From an uncultured Selenomonadaceae bacterium (GTDB taxonomy: Bacteria > Bacillota > Negativicutes > Selenomonadales > Selenomonadaceae): DNA of 23,342 bases. The notes beneath the pieces were generated by a model, which saw only the letters and a program-made list of their open reading frames with translations, had not been told where the DNA came from and did no database searches. The position numbers were made by a program, and so were the translations under genes. Shown here one piece after another: positions 7,760-15,580 of this stretch; the first letter of the stretch is position 1, and every line of letters begins with the position of its first letter. The DNA lies in contig CAJOFG010000012.1 in assembly GCA_905233965.1 (NCBI GenBank), forward strand, positions 1 through 23,342, in the 5' to 3' direction.

Positions 7760-8668
7760 TCACAGCGACTCCAAAATTTCCGCGCCGCCGTTCGCTAAAA
7801 GTTCGGCGGCAATTTTTCTTCCCAATCCTTCGATGTTGTCAAAATTTTCTTCCGTCGAGGTGCGAACGATTTTTTTCCCGTCCGTCGATGCGATGCAAGC
7901 CCGGACTTTCATTTTGTCACCGGCAACTTCCGCGAAAATTCCGGCCGGGACTTGGCAACTGCCTCCGATCTCTCCCAAAAATTCGCGCTCAACTTTTATT
8001 GCCGAAAAAGTTTCCGTGTCGTTCAAAAAATTTATGACTCGCTCCGTTTGTAAGTCGCCGGAACGAATTTCAATCGCCAGCGCACCTTGTCCGGCGGAAG
8101 GAATTATTTCCGGCAAAAATTTTTTTATGTTCGACTCCAAGCCCAAGCGAATTAAACCTGCCGCCGCCAAAATTATCGCGTCGAACTCTCCGGCTTGCAA
8201 TTTTTTCAATCGCGTTTCGACGTTGCCGCGCAGAGTTTTTATTTTCAAATTCGGGCGCAAGTTTAAAATTTGTGCCGCCCTTCGCAAACTTGACGTGCCG
8301 ACGATTGAACCTTCCGGCAATTCTTCCGGCGCGGAAAATTTTTCGCTGACGAATGCGTCGAAGGGATTTTCTCTCCGGGTTATCGCCGCAATTTTGAAAC
8401 CGTCCGGCAATTCGGAGGGAACGTCTTTTAAACTGTGAACCGCCAAGTCAATTTTTTTCTCCGCCATTTGAATTTCCAATTCTTTGGTGAACAAACCTTT
8501 GCCGCCGATTTTCGCAAGCGGCGTGTCTGAAATTTTATCTCCCCGCGTTTGAATTTTTACAAGTTCGACTTCAACGTCGGGAAATTTTTTTTTGATTTCC
8601 CCCGCGACAAATTCCGCTTGCCAAAGTGCCAGTCTGCTTGCCCGTGTTCCGATTTTTATTTTTTCCAA
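7760..8668 (-). CDS. hemC: Porphobilinogen deaminase (hydroxymethylbilane synthase)
   Basis: A 302-residue cytosolic enzyme that joins four porphobilinogen units into hydroxymethylbilane for heme, siroheme and cobamide synthesis. Motifs in order are IGTRASRLALWQA, VKIQTRGDKI, GGKGLFTKELE, AVHSLKDVPSELP (catalytic Asp D82), GTSSLRRAAQ, LRGNVETRLKKL, AAAGLIRLGL and PSAGQGALAIE. The C-terminal GGSCQVPAG contains the cysteine (C238) that holds the dipyrromethane cofactor. Length is normal. The start is TTG at 8668, with GGGAG about 9 nt upstream. The usual partners hemA, hemD and hemB are not adjacent. A B12-dependent mutase elsewhere in the window gives the cell a use for tetrapyrrole precursors. 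Confidence 0.96.
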   Translation of the reverse strand: MEKIKIGTRASRLALWQAEFVAGEIKKKFPDVEVELVKIQTRGDKISDTPLAKIGGKGLFTKELEIQMAEKKIDLAVHSLKDVPSELPDGFKIAAITRRENPFDAFVSEKFSAPEELPEGSIVGTSSLRRAAQILNLRPNLKIKTLRGNVETRLKKLQAGEFDAIILAAAGLIRLGLESNIKKFLPEIIPSAGQGALAIEIRSGDLQTERVINFLNDTETFSAIKVEREFLGEIGGSCQVPAGIFAEVAGDKMKVRACIASTDGKKIVRTSTEENFDNIEGLGRKIAAELLANGGAEILESL

Positions 8669-8683
8669 AATTTTTCACTCCCG

Positions 8684-8726
8684 TCAAAAAAATAAACCTT
8701 GCCGAAAAAATTCTTCCGGTAAGGTT
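8684..8726 (-). terminator. Intrinsic terminator downstream of the malate dehydrogenase gene
   Basis: On the minus strand AACCTT-A-CCG pairs with CGG-C-AAGGTT (arms within 8695-8726, one mismatch), followed by the T-rich stretch 8694-8685. It sits 38 nt past the stop at 8764 and just before hemC. A candidate hemC promoter (TAAAAT at 8733-8728, TTGTGC at 8756-8751, 17-bp spacer) overlaps this gap but has a poor -35 box. Confidence 0.7.
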
Positions 8727-8763
8727 CATTTTACACTTGTTTATTTTTTTGCACAAAAATTTT

Positions 8764-9714
8764 TTACTTTAATGCGTCACCGATTTTTGAATTTGTTTCG
8801 CGAGCGGCGGCAACACTCTCAGCAAATTTTGCTTTCTCTTCGTCGGAGAATTTGACTTCGACGATTTTTTCCAAACCGTTTTTGCCGAGAATGACCGGAA
8901 CGCCGATGCACAAATCTTTTTCGCCGTATTCGCCGTCGAGGTAGACACAGCAGGGAATGAGTTTTTTAGCGTCGAGAGCGATCGCCTCAACCATAGCCGC
9001 CGCAGCCGCACCCGGAGCATACCAAGCGGAAGTTCCCAAAAGTTTCGTGCAGGTTGCGCCGCCGACTTTGGTCGCTTCGACTGCTTCGGTGATGAGTTCC
9101 TGACTCAAAAGTTGAGTTACCGGAATACCGCGATAAGTTGCAAGACTGACGAGAGGAACCATAGTTTTGTCGCTGTGACCGCCGACAACCATTCCGTCAA
9201 TATCGGTCGGGGTTGCGGGATAGCCGGCTTTTTGAAGAGCAATCGCGAGGTAATAACGGAAACGGCTGCTGTCGAGCATTCCGCCTTGTCCGAGGATACG
9301 GTTGCGCGGAAGTCCGGAATCTTTCAGCGTGAGATAAGTCATTGCGTCCATCGGGTTGGAGATGATGATGAGAATTGCATCCGGCGAATATTTCAAAACT
9401 TGATCGACGACGCTTTTAACGATTTTCGCATTCGTTCCGATAAGATCTTCGCGGCTCATGCCGGGTTTGCGCGGAATACCGGAAGTGATGACGACGACTT
9501 GAGAACCGGCAGTCGCGGCGTAATCGTTGGTGACACCGTTGACGGTCGTGTCGAAGTTGAGCATATGCGCGGTTTGCATGATGTCCATTGCTTTGCCTTC
9601 GGAGAGACCTTCTTTGATGTCGATGAGAACGACTTCACTTGCGAAACCTTTTGTTGCCAAAACATTTGCCGCCGTTGCGCCGACGTTTCCGGAACCGACT
9701 ACTGTTACCTTCAT
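8764..9714 (-). CDS. mdh: NAD-dependent malate dehydrogenase (LDH-like type)
   Basis: A 316-residue lactate/malate dehydrogenase-family protein. The Rossmann start has GSGNVGATAAN (7-17) and an aspartate after the second strand (VLIDI, D32) that favours NAD. The specificity loop reads GIPRKPGMSREDL: arginine at R82 in an RKPGMSR context is the malate dehydrogenase signature, where lactate dehydrogenases have Gln. R88, R151 (LDSSRFRYYLA) and the catalytic H180 (VVGGHSDKTM) complete the active site. It should interconvert oxaloacetate and malate in the reductive branch to fumarate, succinate and, via the mutase in this window, propionate. ATG at 9714 follows GAGGAGG. Rubredoxin lies 76 nt upstream on the same strand, with no clear terminator between them. 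Confidence 0.92.
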   Translation of the reverse strand: MKVTVVGSGNVGATAANVLATKGFASEVVLIDIKEGLSEGKAMDIMQTAHMLNFDTTVNGVTNDYAATAGSQVVVITSGIPRKPGMSREDLIGTNAKIVKSVVDQVLKYSPDAILIIISNPMDAMTYLTLKDSGLPRNRILGQGGMLDSSRFRYYLAIALQKAGYPATPTDIDGMVVGGHSDKTMVPLVSLATYRGIPVTQLLSQELITEAVEATKVGGATCTKLLGTSAWYAPGAAAAAMVEAIALDAKKLIPCCVYLDGEYGEKDLCIGVPVILGKNGLEKIVEVKFSDEEKAKFAESVAAARETNSKIGDALK

Positions 9715-9790
9715 TTAAATATTCCTCCTCATTGTTGAAAAAAATTTATGTGAAAAAAATTTTGTAAGCTTGAAAAAATTTTTTCGCGGT

Positions 9791-9943
9791 TTACTCTTCG
9801 TTGAAAGCGTCTTTGCCGAGTCCGCAAATCGGGCAGACAAAATCTTCCGGCAAGTCCTCAAACTTTGTACCCGGCTCAATTCCGTTTTCCGGATCGCCGG
9901 CGGCTTCGTCGTATTCGTAACCGCAAACACAAACGTATTTCAT
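9791..9943 (-). CDS. Rubredoxin with a shortened first metal motif
   Basis: A 50-residue protein with typical rubredoxin body and length: [20 protein letters not shown], then [20 protein letters not shown]. It should bind one iron with four cysteines and carry electrons in the cytosol, often to oxygen- or peroxide-detoxifying enzymes in anaerobes. The second motif is canonical (CPICG, C37 and C40). The first is CVCG (C5, C7), with one residue between cysteines where rubredoxins usually have CxxCG with two. ATG at 9943 follows GGGAGG (9958-9953), and a good promoter lies upstream. The malate dehydrogenase gene follows. It is too short for default ORF cut-offs but well supported. Confidence 0.9.
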   Translation of the reverse strand: MKYVCVCGYEYDEAAGDPENGIEPGTKFEDLPEDFVCPICGLGKDAFNEE

Positions 9944-9977
9944 TTTGTAAAACCTCCCAAAAAAAATCTTCCGTTAA

Positions 9978-10005
9978 ATTTTATCACAAGTCTTGAATTT
10001 GTCGA
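9978..10005 (-). promoter_or_regulatory. Promoter of the rubredoxin gene
   Basis: Minus strand: TCGACA (10005-10000), a 16-bp spacer, then TAAAAT (9983-9978) preceded by TG one base upstream (extended -10). Each hexamer has one mismatch to consensus. It may also drive the downstream malate dehydrogenase gene. Confidence 0.6.
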
Positions 10006-10028
10006 TAGGAATTTTTTGAAAAATTTTT

Positions 10029-10658
10029 TTATCGTGCGTCAAAATTATTTTCCGGTTTGTTGAACGACTTGCGAAATTTTTTTATCTCTTTGCTGAATCG
10101 TTCCTCTTCGCTGAAAATGCAACCGCAATAATTTTGCCGGTAAAGTTCGAGTTTCAAACTCAAATCAATTCCTTCCTGCCAACCCGGTCGAAAGTCCTCG
10201 TAAAAAAATTTTACGCCGAATTTTTTCGCAAAACTCTCCGCGATATTTTTCATCAACTCATGATTTTGATAAATGCTGTAAAAAAGCGTCGATGTGAAAA
10301 ATTCAAAATTATTTTCCGCCGCAAATTTCGCCGTTTCACTCAATCGCCGGGCGTAACAAATTTTGCACCGGTCGTGCGCTCCGTCCGGTTTAATCGTGTC
10401 CGGAGAATTTTTTTCCCCGACGACACCGGACACCGCTTGCAAAAATTCTCTCAGCCGATAATGATTGTCTGCGTGCAATTCCATTCCGACTTTTTCCGAA
10501 AAAATTTTTGCCGCGCCCAATCTTTTTTTCCACTCCGTGTAAGGGTGAATGTTCGGGTTGAAAAAAAATCCGACCGGCTCAAAATTTTCTTCGCGCAACT
10601 TTTTAACCGGGTAACACGAACACGGGGCGCAACACATATGCAACAAAATTTTCGTCAT
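10029..10658 (-). CDS. queH: Epoxyqueuosine reductase QueH (DUF208)
   Basis: A 209-residue metal- and Fe-S-dependent enzyme that reduces epoxyqueuosine to queuosine in tRNA, the cobalamin-independent counterpart of QueG. The N-terminus has LLHMCCAPCSCYPV (C9, C10, C13). Further family cysteines are in HDRCKICYARRL (C98, C101) and NYCGCIFSEEER (C178, C180). The conserved FFFNPNIHPYTEW and TSTLFYSIYQNHE stretches are present. ATG at 10658 is preferred, since it has CGGAG 8 nt upstream; a TTG at 10676 also has a ribosome site and would add six residues. An extended -10 promoter lies just upstream, and the gene is divergent from the universal stress gene. Confidence 0.94.
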   Translation of the reverse strand: MTKILLHMCCAPCSCYPVKKLREENFEPVGFFFNPNIHPYTEWKKRLGAAKIFSEKVGMELHADNHYRLREFLQAVSGVVGEKNSPDTIKPDGAHDRCKICYARRLSETAKFAAENNFEFFTSTLFYSIYQNHELMKNIAESFAKKFGVKFFYEDFRPGWQEGIDLSLKLELYRQNYCGCIFSEEERFSKEIKKFRKSFNKPENNFDAR

Positions 10659-10691
10659 AAAAATTTCTCCGTTCAAAAATTTTTTCTCCGG

Positions 10692-10720
10692 ATTATATCA
10701 CACAAAAAAATTTTACAACC
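10692..10720 (-). promoter_or_regulatory. Extended -10 promoter of queH
   Basis: Minus strand: perfect TATAAT (10697-10692) with TG one base upstream. The -35 region is weak (GGTTGT, 17-bp spacing). Transcription would start near 10685, giving a leader of about 27 nt. Confidence 0.55.
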
Positions 10721-10780
10721 GACTTACTCCGAACTTTATTTTGAATGTTTGAAGGATTTTCGGGTTATTTATAGAATTTT

Positions 10781-10795
10781 GCTACAATTTATAAT
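10781..10795 (+). promoter_or_regulatory. Candidate promoter of the usp-lactate permease-ubiD run
   Basis: Two overlapping -10 candidates lie here: TACAAT (10783-10788), preceded by TGC (extended -10), and TATAAT (10790-10795). No good -35 box is visible. It is the only promoter-like sequence before the GTG at 10818. Confidence 0.45.
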
Positions 10796-10817
10796 CAGAC
10801 AATCGGAGGTGCCGGGT

Positions 10818-11234
10818 GTGATAAAAAATATTCTTGTTCCGGTGGACGGCTCGGAAGGTTCCGACAAGGCGGTTGCCCGTGCGATTGACATTGCCGGCAT
10901 CTGCGGAGCGAAACTGAATTTTTTGTACATCGCGAACATAAATCAACTTGCAATCAGTGCCGCATTGACGCAGGCAATTTTGGGTGCGATCAGAAAAGCC
11001 GGAGAAACAATTCTGGAGCGGGCGGAAAATATGTTGCCCGGAGGAATCGAACACGAAAAAATTTTGGAAACGGGTTCGCCGGCGGCAACAATTTTGAAGT
11101 ACGAAGAAACTTTGCAAGCCGACTTGATTGTTATGGGAAGTCGCGGACTCGGACCGGTTAAAGGCGTTTTGCTCGGTTCGGTCAGTCAATATATCGTGGA
11201 GCGGGCGAAGTGTCCCGTCCTCCTCGTAAAATAA
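10818..11234 (+). CDS. Universal stress protein (UspA family)
   Basis: A 138-residue single Usp domain. The N-terminal strand and loop NILVPVDGSEGSDKAV carries the ATP-contact Asp, and the C-terminal nucleotide motif reads VMGSRGLGPVKGVLLGSVSQ, fitting the ATP-binding G-x2-G-x9-G-S pattern. The protein ends in CPVLLVK, as most UspA proteins do. The open frame continues upstream, but GTG at 10818, with CGGAGGT 7 nt before it, gives the exact family N-terminus. The lactate permease starts 37 nt downstream, so the Usp is probably co-transcribed with it. Cytosolic ATP-binding proteins of this type are often paired with transporters. Its specific role is unknown. Confidence 0.93.
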   Translation: MIKNILVPVDGSEGSDKAVARAIDIAGICGAKLNFLYIANINQLAISAALTQAILGAIRKAGETILERAENMLPGGIEHEKILETGSPAATILKYEETLQADLIVMGSRGLGPVKGVLLGSVSQYIVERAKCPVLLVK

Positions 11235-11271
11235 TTTTTTGTAAAGTTTTTCCGGTGGGAGGTTGGTGTAA

Positions 11272-12804
11272 TTGATGTTCTTACTCGCGCTGTCGCCGAT
11301 ACTTTGGTTGGTAATCGCGCTCAGCGTCATAAAAATGTCGGCTTGGAAAGCTTGCCTTATCGCGTTGGTAATTTCACTCGCGGCAGGTATGGGCGTTTGG
11401 GAAATGGAATCCGTTCGTGCAATCGAATCCGTTCTGGAAGGTGTCGCGCTTGCCTGTTGGCCTATCTTGCTCGTTATCGTCGCGGCAATTTTCACTTACA
11501 ACTTGACGCTTAAAACAAAAGCGATGAACACGATAAAAGAAATGTTGACAAGCGTCAGCCACGACAAAAGAGTTTTGATTTTGTTAATTGCTTGGGGTTT
11601 CGGCGGATTTTTGGAAGGAATGGCGGGTTTCGGAACGGCGATCGCGGTGCCGGCCGGTATGCTCGCCGGAATAGGAATAAATCCGATTTTGTCCGTTTCC
11701 GTCTGTTTAATCGCAAATTCCGTGCCGACGGCTTACGGCTCAATCGGAATACCGCTCGTAACTTTGGCGAACGTCACCGCGTTTGACCCGATGCAGTTGG
11801 CGACGTTCACTTCGTTGCAACTCGGCGTGCTGACTTTGCTTTGTCCCTGGCTGATTGTCATTGTTTCCGGCGGCAGTTTGAAAGCGTTGAAGGGAATGAC
11901 GACAATGTGTCTCGGCGCGGGACTTGCCTTCTTCGTTCCGGAACTTGCGCTGTCAATGTTCGTCGGACCGGAACTCGCGGTTGTCGCCGGCGCGATTTTG
12001 ACGATGGGAACGATTGTCGTTATCGCGAAAAAATTTCCGCTCGACGATCCGAATTTTGCAATGCCGACTCACAATGCGCCGAAAATCAGCACGGCACAGG
12101 CGATTAACGCTTGCCTTCCGTTTATCCTGATTTTTATTTTCCTGCTGTTCACGAGTAAACTTGTTCCGCCGGTCAATCAGGCATTGATGACGATAAAAAC
12201 TTCCGTGCCGATTTACAACGGTGAAGGCGGCGTTCCTTACACGTTCGTTTGGGTGAACACGCCCGGCGTTTTGATTTTACTCGCGGCGTTCATTGCCGGC
12301 AGTAAACAGGGCGCATCTTTCGGCGAAATGGTGAGCTTGCTCGGCGAAACGATAAACGGATTGAAGTACACGATGGTTACGATTATCGCGGTTATCGCGA
12401 CGGCAAAAGTCATGGGCTACAGCGGCATGACGAATCAAATCGCGGACACGGCGGTTGCGGCAACAGGAGATGCTTACCCGTTAATCGCGGCTTTTCTCGG
12501 TTCTGTCGGAACTTATATAACCGGTTCGGCAACGTCCAGTTGCGTTTTGTTCGGTAAACTTCAAGTCATGGCAAGTCAGGCTATCGGCGCGTCGCCTTCC
12601 GCTCAAGCGTGGGTTGCCGCCGCAAATGCCACGGGTGCTTGTGCCGGAAAAATGATTTCGCCGTTGTCAATCGCGATAGGTTCTGCGGCAATAGGCGTTA
12701 AAGGTGCAGACTCGAAACTTTTGGCGTTCGCCGTGAAAATTTATATTCCGTTCGTGATTTTCATGGGGGCAGTCGTTTACTTCGGACAAGTTTTGATTAA
12801 GTAA
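11272..12804 (+). CDS. lctP: L-lactate permease (LctP/LldP family)
   Basis: A 510-residue inner-membrane lactate:H+ symporter of the LctP family, with 12 or more hydrophobic segments. Family stretches include WGFGGFLEGMAGFGTAIAVP, ANSVPTAYGSIGIPLVTLA, GSVGTYITGSATSSCVLFGK and ANATGACAGKMISPLSIAIG. The length is slightly below that of E. coli LldP (551). TTG at 11272 lies 9 nt after GGGAGG; the ATG one codon later is also possible. It sits between usp and ubiD with 36-37 nt gaps, consistent with one operon. Lactate uptake fits fermentation to propionate through the malate dehydrogenase and mutase encoded nearby. Confidence 0.94.
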   Translation: MMFLLALSPILWLVIALSVIKMSAWKACLIALVISLAAGMGVWEMESVRAIESVLEGVALACWPILLVIVAAIFTYNLTLKTKAMNTIKEMLTSVSHDKRVLILLIAWGFGGFLEGMAGFGTAIAVPAGMLAGIGINPILSVSVCLIANSVPTAYGSIGIPLVTLANVTAFDPMQLATFTSLQLGVLTLLCPWLIVIVSGGSLKALKGMTTMCLGAGLAFFVPELALSMFVGPELAVVAGAILTMGTIVVIAKKFPLDDPNFAMPTHNAPKISTAQAINACLPFILIFIFLLFTSKLVPPVNQALMTIKTSVPIYNGEGGVPYTFVWVNTPGVLILLAAFIAGSKQGASFGEMVSLLGETINGLKYTMVTIIAVIATAKVMGYSGMTNQIADTAVAATGDAYPLIAAFLGSVGTYITGSATSSCVLFGKLQVMASQAIGASPSAQAWVAAANATGACAGKMISPLSIAIGSAAIGVKGADSKLLAFAVKIYIPFVIFMGAVVYFGQVLIK

Positions 12805-12840
12805 AAAAATTTGGAAGTATCGGTAAAATGGGGAAATTTA

Positions 12841-14295
12841 ATGGCTTACAAAGATTTGCGCGAATTTATCGACGAACTTGAAAAAAGAAATTTACTCAAG
12901 CGAATAAAAATTCCGGTTGACGCTGAACTTGAAATAACCGAAATTACAGATCGCGTTTCAAAGTTGCCTGACGAAAGAAATGTCGCCCTGCTTTTTGAAA
13001 ATGTTCGCGGTTACGATATGCCGGTTATAACGAATATGTTCGGCAGTTACGAAAGAATGGCTTTGGCTCTCGGCAAGGAAAAATTGGACGACGCGGCGGA
13101 CGACATCAAAGAAATTTTACAACTGCCTTACATCTCTTTCAAGCGACGCATGAATGTACTTTCGATTCTCTCGACGGCTCACAAGGCGATAAATTTTCCC
13201 AAATACGTCAGAAATGCTCCGTGTCAGGAAGTCGTTGAAGAAAATCCGGATTTAAACAAAATTCCGATTCTGAAATGTTGGCCGGGTGACGGCGGCGCGT
13301 TCGTTACGTTGCCGCTCGTGTTCACGAAAAATCCGGCGACCGGGAAAAGGAATGTCGGAATGTACCGACTGCAAAAATTTGATTCGACGACAACCGGAAT
13401 GCATTGGCACATTCACAAAAACGGAGCGGAAAATTTTCGGGACGCGAAGTCCGGCGGCGCGGAAAGAATTGAAGTTGCCGTCGCGATAGGCACGGATCCG
13501 GTTGTCACCTACGCCGCAACCGCTCCCCTGCCCCGCGACATTGACGAAATGGTTTTCGCCGGATTCCTCCGTCACAAATCGGTTGAGTTGACGAAGTGCA
13601 AAACGGTTGACTTGGAAGTCCCGGCGACTGCCGAAATTATTTTGGAGGGTTACGTTTCGACCGACGAACTCCGGCGTGAAGGACCTTTCGGAGATCACAC
13701 CGGCTATTATTCGCTCGCGGACGATTACCCGGTCTTTCACGTCACTTGCATAACGCACAGAAAAAATCCGATTTACGCGGCGACCGTCGTCGGCAAACCG
13801 CCCATGGAAGATTGTTACATGGCGAAGGCGACGGAGAGAATTTTTTTGCCGCTCCTGAAACAAATTATTCCGGAAATTATCGACATCAATATGCCGCTCG
13901 AAGGAGTTTTTCACGACTGCATAATCGTTTCGATAAAAAAATCTTTCCCCATGCAGGCGCGAAAAGTCATGCACGCTTTGTGGGGAATGGGACAGATGAT
14001 GAACGTCAAAATGATTATCGTCGTCGATGCTCACGTTGACGTGCAAAATTTGAGTGAAGTTGCCTGGAGAGTTTTTAACAACATCGACGCGGAACACGAT
14101 TTGGAAATTGTTCATGGTCCGCTTGACGTTTTGGATCACTCGTCGCCGATGGCGAAGTGGGGAGCGAAACTCGGAATTGACGCGACAAAAACTTGGCCGG
14201 AAGAAGGTCATTCACGCGAATGGCCGGAAGAAATTTCCATGCCGCCGGAAGTCAAATCACGAATAGATTTCGTTTGGAAGTCGCTTGAGTTGTAA
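12841..14295 (+). CDS. UbiD-family prenylated-FMN decarboxylase
   Basis: A 484-residue enzyme close in length to E. coli UbiD (about 497). It begins MAYKDLREFIDELEKRNLLK, the usual UbiD opening. Conserved blocks are PILKCWPGDGGAFVTLPLVF, GMYRLQKFDSTTTGMHWHIH, the active-site region ELRREGPFGDHTGYYS (Arg/Glu/Asp used with prenylated FMN), VVGKPPMED and WGMGQMMNVKMIIVVD. It decarboxylates an aromatic or unsaturated acid, possibly a menaquinone or ubiquinone-type precursor. Neighbours do not reveal the substrate, and the prFMN synthase UbiX is not in the window. ATG at 12841 with GGGGA is preferred over an in-frame TTG at 12811. A strong terminator follows. Confidence 0.92.
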   Translation: MAYKDLREFIDELEKRNLLKRIKIPVDAELEITEITDRVSKLPDERNVALLFENVRGYDMPVITNMFGSYERMALALGKEKLDDAADDIKEILQLPYISFKRRMNVLSILSTAHKAINFPKYVRNAPCQEVVEENPDLNKIPILKCWPGDGGAFVTLPLVFTKNPATGKRNVGMYRLQKFDSTTTGMHWHIHKNGAENFRDAKSGGAERIEVAVAIGTDPVVTYAATAPLPRDIDEMVFAGFLRHKSVELTKCKTVDLEVPATAEIILEGYVSTDELRREGPFGDHTGYYSLADDYPVFHVTCITHRKNPIYAATVVGKPPMEDCYMAKATERIFLPLLKQIIPEIIDINMPLEGVFHDCIIVSIKKSFPMQARKVMHALWGMGQMMNVKMIIVVDAHVDVQNLSEVAWRVFNNIDAEHDLEIVHGPLDVLDHSSPMAKWGAKLGIDATKTWPEEGHSREWPEEISMPPEVKSRIDFVWKSLEL

Positions 14296-14394
14296 AAAAT
14301 TTTTCGGAGGTACTTTTTTTGAAAGTGCGGCGGACGAAAAATCCGATTATTATATCGCCGAGATAATTTGAGAAAAATTTTTTTTCGGACGAAA

Positions 14395-14440
14395 TAAAAA
14401 ATCCCTTCGGAGAAGAAATCTTCGGAGGGAAATTTTTTTT
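14395..14440. terminator. Bidirectional intrinsic terminator between ubiD and rpsI
   Basis: A 12-bp stem (14402-14413 with 14419-14430, two G-T pairs) closes a 5-nt loop. It is flanked by an A-tract (14396-14401) and a T-tract (14433-14440), so it can stop ubiD transcripts on plus and rpsI transcripts on minus. Confidence 0.85.
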
Positions 14441-14456
14441 GTATGCGTAATTTTTT

Positions 14457-14849
14457 TTAACGTTTCGAGAACTGCGAAGCTTTGCGCGCTTTTTTGAGAC
14501 CGTATTTGCGACGCTCTTTTTCGCGCGGGTCGCGGGTAACGAAACCGGCTTTTTTCAGCGCGGGACGAAGACCGGGATCCAATTCCATGAGTGCGCGGGT
14601 AATTCCGTGACGAATTGCGCCCGCCTGTCCGGTTGTGCCGCCGCCTTTAACGCTTGCGACGACATCATATTTGTCATTCATTTCGGTGAGAACGAGCGGC
14701 TGACGAACAATCAATTCAAGAGTTTTGAGACCGAAATATTCGTCCATTGCGCGACCGTTTATCGTAACTTTTCCGTCGCCGGGAATCAAACGTACGCGTG
14801 CGACCGAACTTTTGCGCCGTCCCGTTCCGTAATAACTTACCTGTGCCAT
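14457..14849 (-). CDS. rpsI: 30S ribosomal protein S9 (uS9)
   Basis: 130 residues with full S9 features. The N-terminal [16 protein letters not shown] is followed by [41 protein letters not shown] [12 protein letters not shown] and the terminal [12 protein letters not shown] tail that reaches the P-site tRNA. ATG at 14849 follows a GAGGTGA ribosome site. It lies 18 nt after rplM, in the standard rplM-rpsI pair. Confidence 0.98.
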   Translation of the reverse strand: MAQVSYYGTGRRKSSVARVRLIPGDGKVTINGRAMDEYFGLKTLELIVRQPLVLTEMNDKYDVVASVKGGGTTGQAGAIRHGITRALMELDPGLRPALKKAGFVTRDPREKERRKYGLKKARKASQFSKR

Positions 14850-14867
14850 TTTATCACCTCGAATTTT

Positions 14868-15308
14868 TTATCGTACTTCGATTTTAAGCTCTTCCGGCTT
14901 TTGCGCCGCGTGAGGATGTTTTTCGTCCGCGTAAACGTAAAGCTTTCTGAACAAATCGGCACCGAGTTTGTTTTTCGGAAGCATACCCTTGACCGCGTGT
15001 TCGATGACGCGTTCCGGGAATTTTTTCATGCGATCGCCGGCAGTTTCAAATTTTCCGCCGCCGGGATAGCCGGTGTGATGGAAATAAACTTTTTTGCGAA
15101 GTTTTTTTCCGGTGAATACAGCCTTAGCCGCGTTCACGACAATTACATAATCGCCGGTATCGACATGGGGAGTAAAAGTCGGTTTATGTTTTCCGCGCAG
15201 AACTTTGGCAATTTCGGACGCAAGACGACCGACTGTTTTGCCTGCCGCGTCAACGACGTACCATTTTTTCTCAACGTCGCCGGCTTTTGCCATATAAGTA
15301 TCTTTCAT
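14868..15308 (-). CDS. rplM: 50S ribosomal protein L13 (uL13)
   Basis: 146 residues with the L13 signatures [53 protein letters not shown] and [12 protein letters not shown]. It is an early-binding large-subunit protein. ATG at 15308 follows TGGAGG. Codon use here is less A-rich than in neighbouring accessory genes, as expected of a highly expressed gene. A consensus promoter and a folded leader precede it, suggesting autogenous control. Confidence 0.98.
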   Translation of the reverse strand: MKDTYMAKAGDVEKKWYVVDAAGKTVGRLASEIAKVLRGKHKPTFTPHVDTGDYVIVVNAAKAVFTGKKLRKKVYFHHTGYPGGGKFETAGDRMKKFPERVIEHAVKGMLPKNKLGADLFRKLYVYADEKHPHAAQKPEELKIEVR

Positions 15309-15400
15309 TTAAATTTTGCCTCCATAAATTACAGAGTTTGTTTTGCGGTCAAAATTCGCCAATGTCCGGGGCTTGGAAACATTGTCCGACTGCCGCGCAA
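15309..15400 (-). ncRNA. Structured 5' leader of rplM-rpsI (candidate L13-type ribosomal-protein leader)
   Basis: The roughly 91-nt leader between the predicted start (about 15400) and the rplM ATG can fold. CAATGT (15384-15379) pairs with ACATTG (15365-15360), enclosing an inner CC/GG pair, and an outer GCG...GTC segment can pair with GACCGC closer to the gene. Firmicutes rplM operons are known to carry an L13-binding leader. I infer that this is one, but I cannot match it to the Rfam model here. Confidence 0.5.
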
Positions 15401-15405
15401 GGTGT

Positions 15406-15434
15406 ATCATAAACAAAACGCCGCGCCTTGTCAA
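15406..15434 (-). promoter_or_regulatory. Consensus promoter of rplM-rpsI
   Basis: Minus strand: perfect TTGACA (15434-15429), a 17-bp spacer and TATGAT (15411-15406), one mismatch from TATAAT. This is among the strongest promoters in the window. Confidence 0.8.
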
Positions 15435-15520
15435 GCACGGATTGTTCGCGTGCGTCCGACGCAGAAAAAAATTTTTTGAAATATATACGATATTCCCGGC
15501 GAAAAAAATTTTCCCGCAAA

Positions 15521-15555
15521 CAAAAAAAATCCCGTGACATTTGATTTGTCCGGGA
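15521..15555 (-). terminator. Intrinsic terminator of the double-glycine-leader gene
   Basis: Minus strand: TCCCG-GACA (15555-15547) pairs with TGTC-A-CGGGA (15539-15530), with one bulged base and a 7-nt loop. Eight T residues follow directly (15529-15522). It lies 26 nt past the stop at 15581. Confidence 0.85.
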
Positions 15556-15580
15556 GAAAAAATTTTTTTGTTTTTATGAA

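Noticed and set aside
8728..8756. Promoter plus hairpin read as a hemC attenuator
   Set aside because: The predicted start falls inside the first arm of the hairpin, so the full hairpin would not form in that RNA. It is better explained as the upstream gene's terminator.
10134..10817. Open frame continuous with the universal stress protein
   Set aside because: It is the shadow of queH; the Usp family N-terminus begins exactly at GTG 10818 behind a strong ribosome site.
13252..14211. 319-codon minus-strand frame opposite ubiD
   Set aside because: Arg/Asn/Phe-rich shadow of an unambiguous UbiD gene, with no recognisable motifs.
14319..14366. 15-codon TTG frame after CGGAGG, downstream of ubiD
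   Set aside because: Too short to judge. It could be a remnant or a chance ribosome-site match before the terminator.
14607..15479. 290-codon plus-strand frame opposite rpsI and rplM
   Set aside because: Antisense to two ribosomal protein genes and their leader; no ribosome site or motif support.
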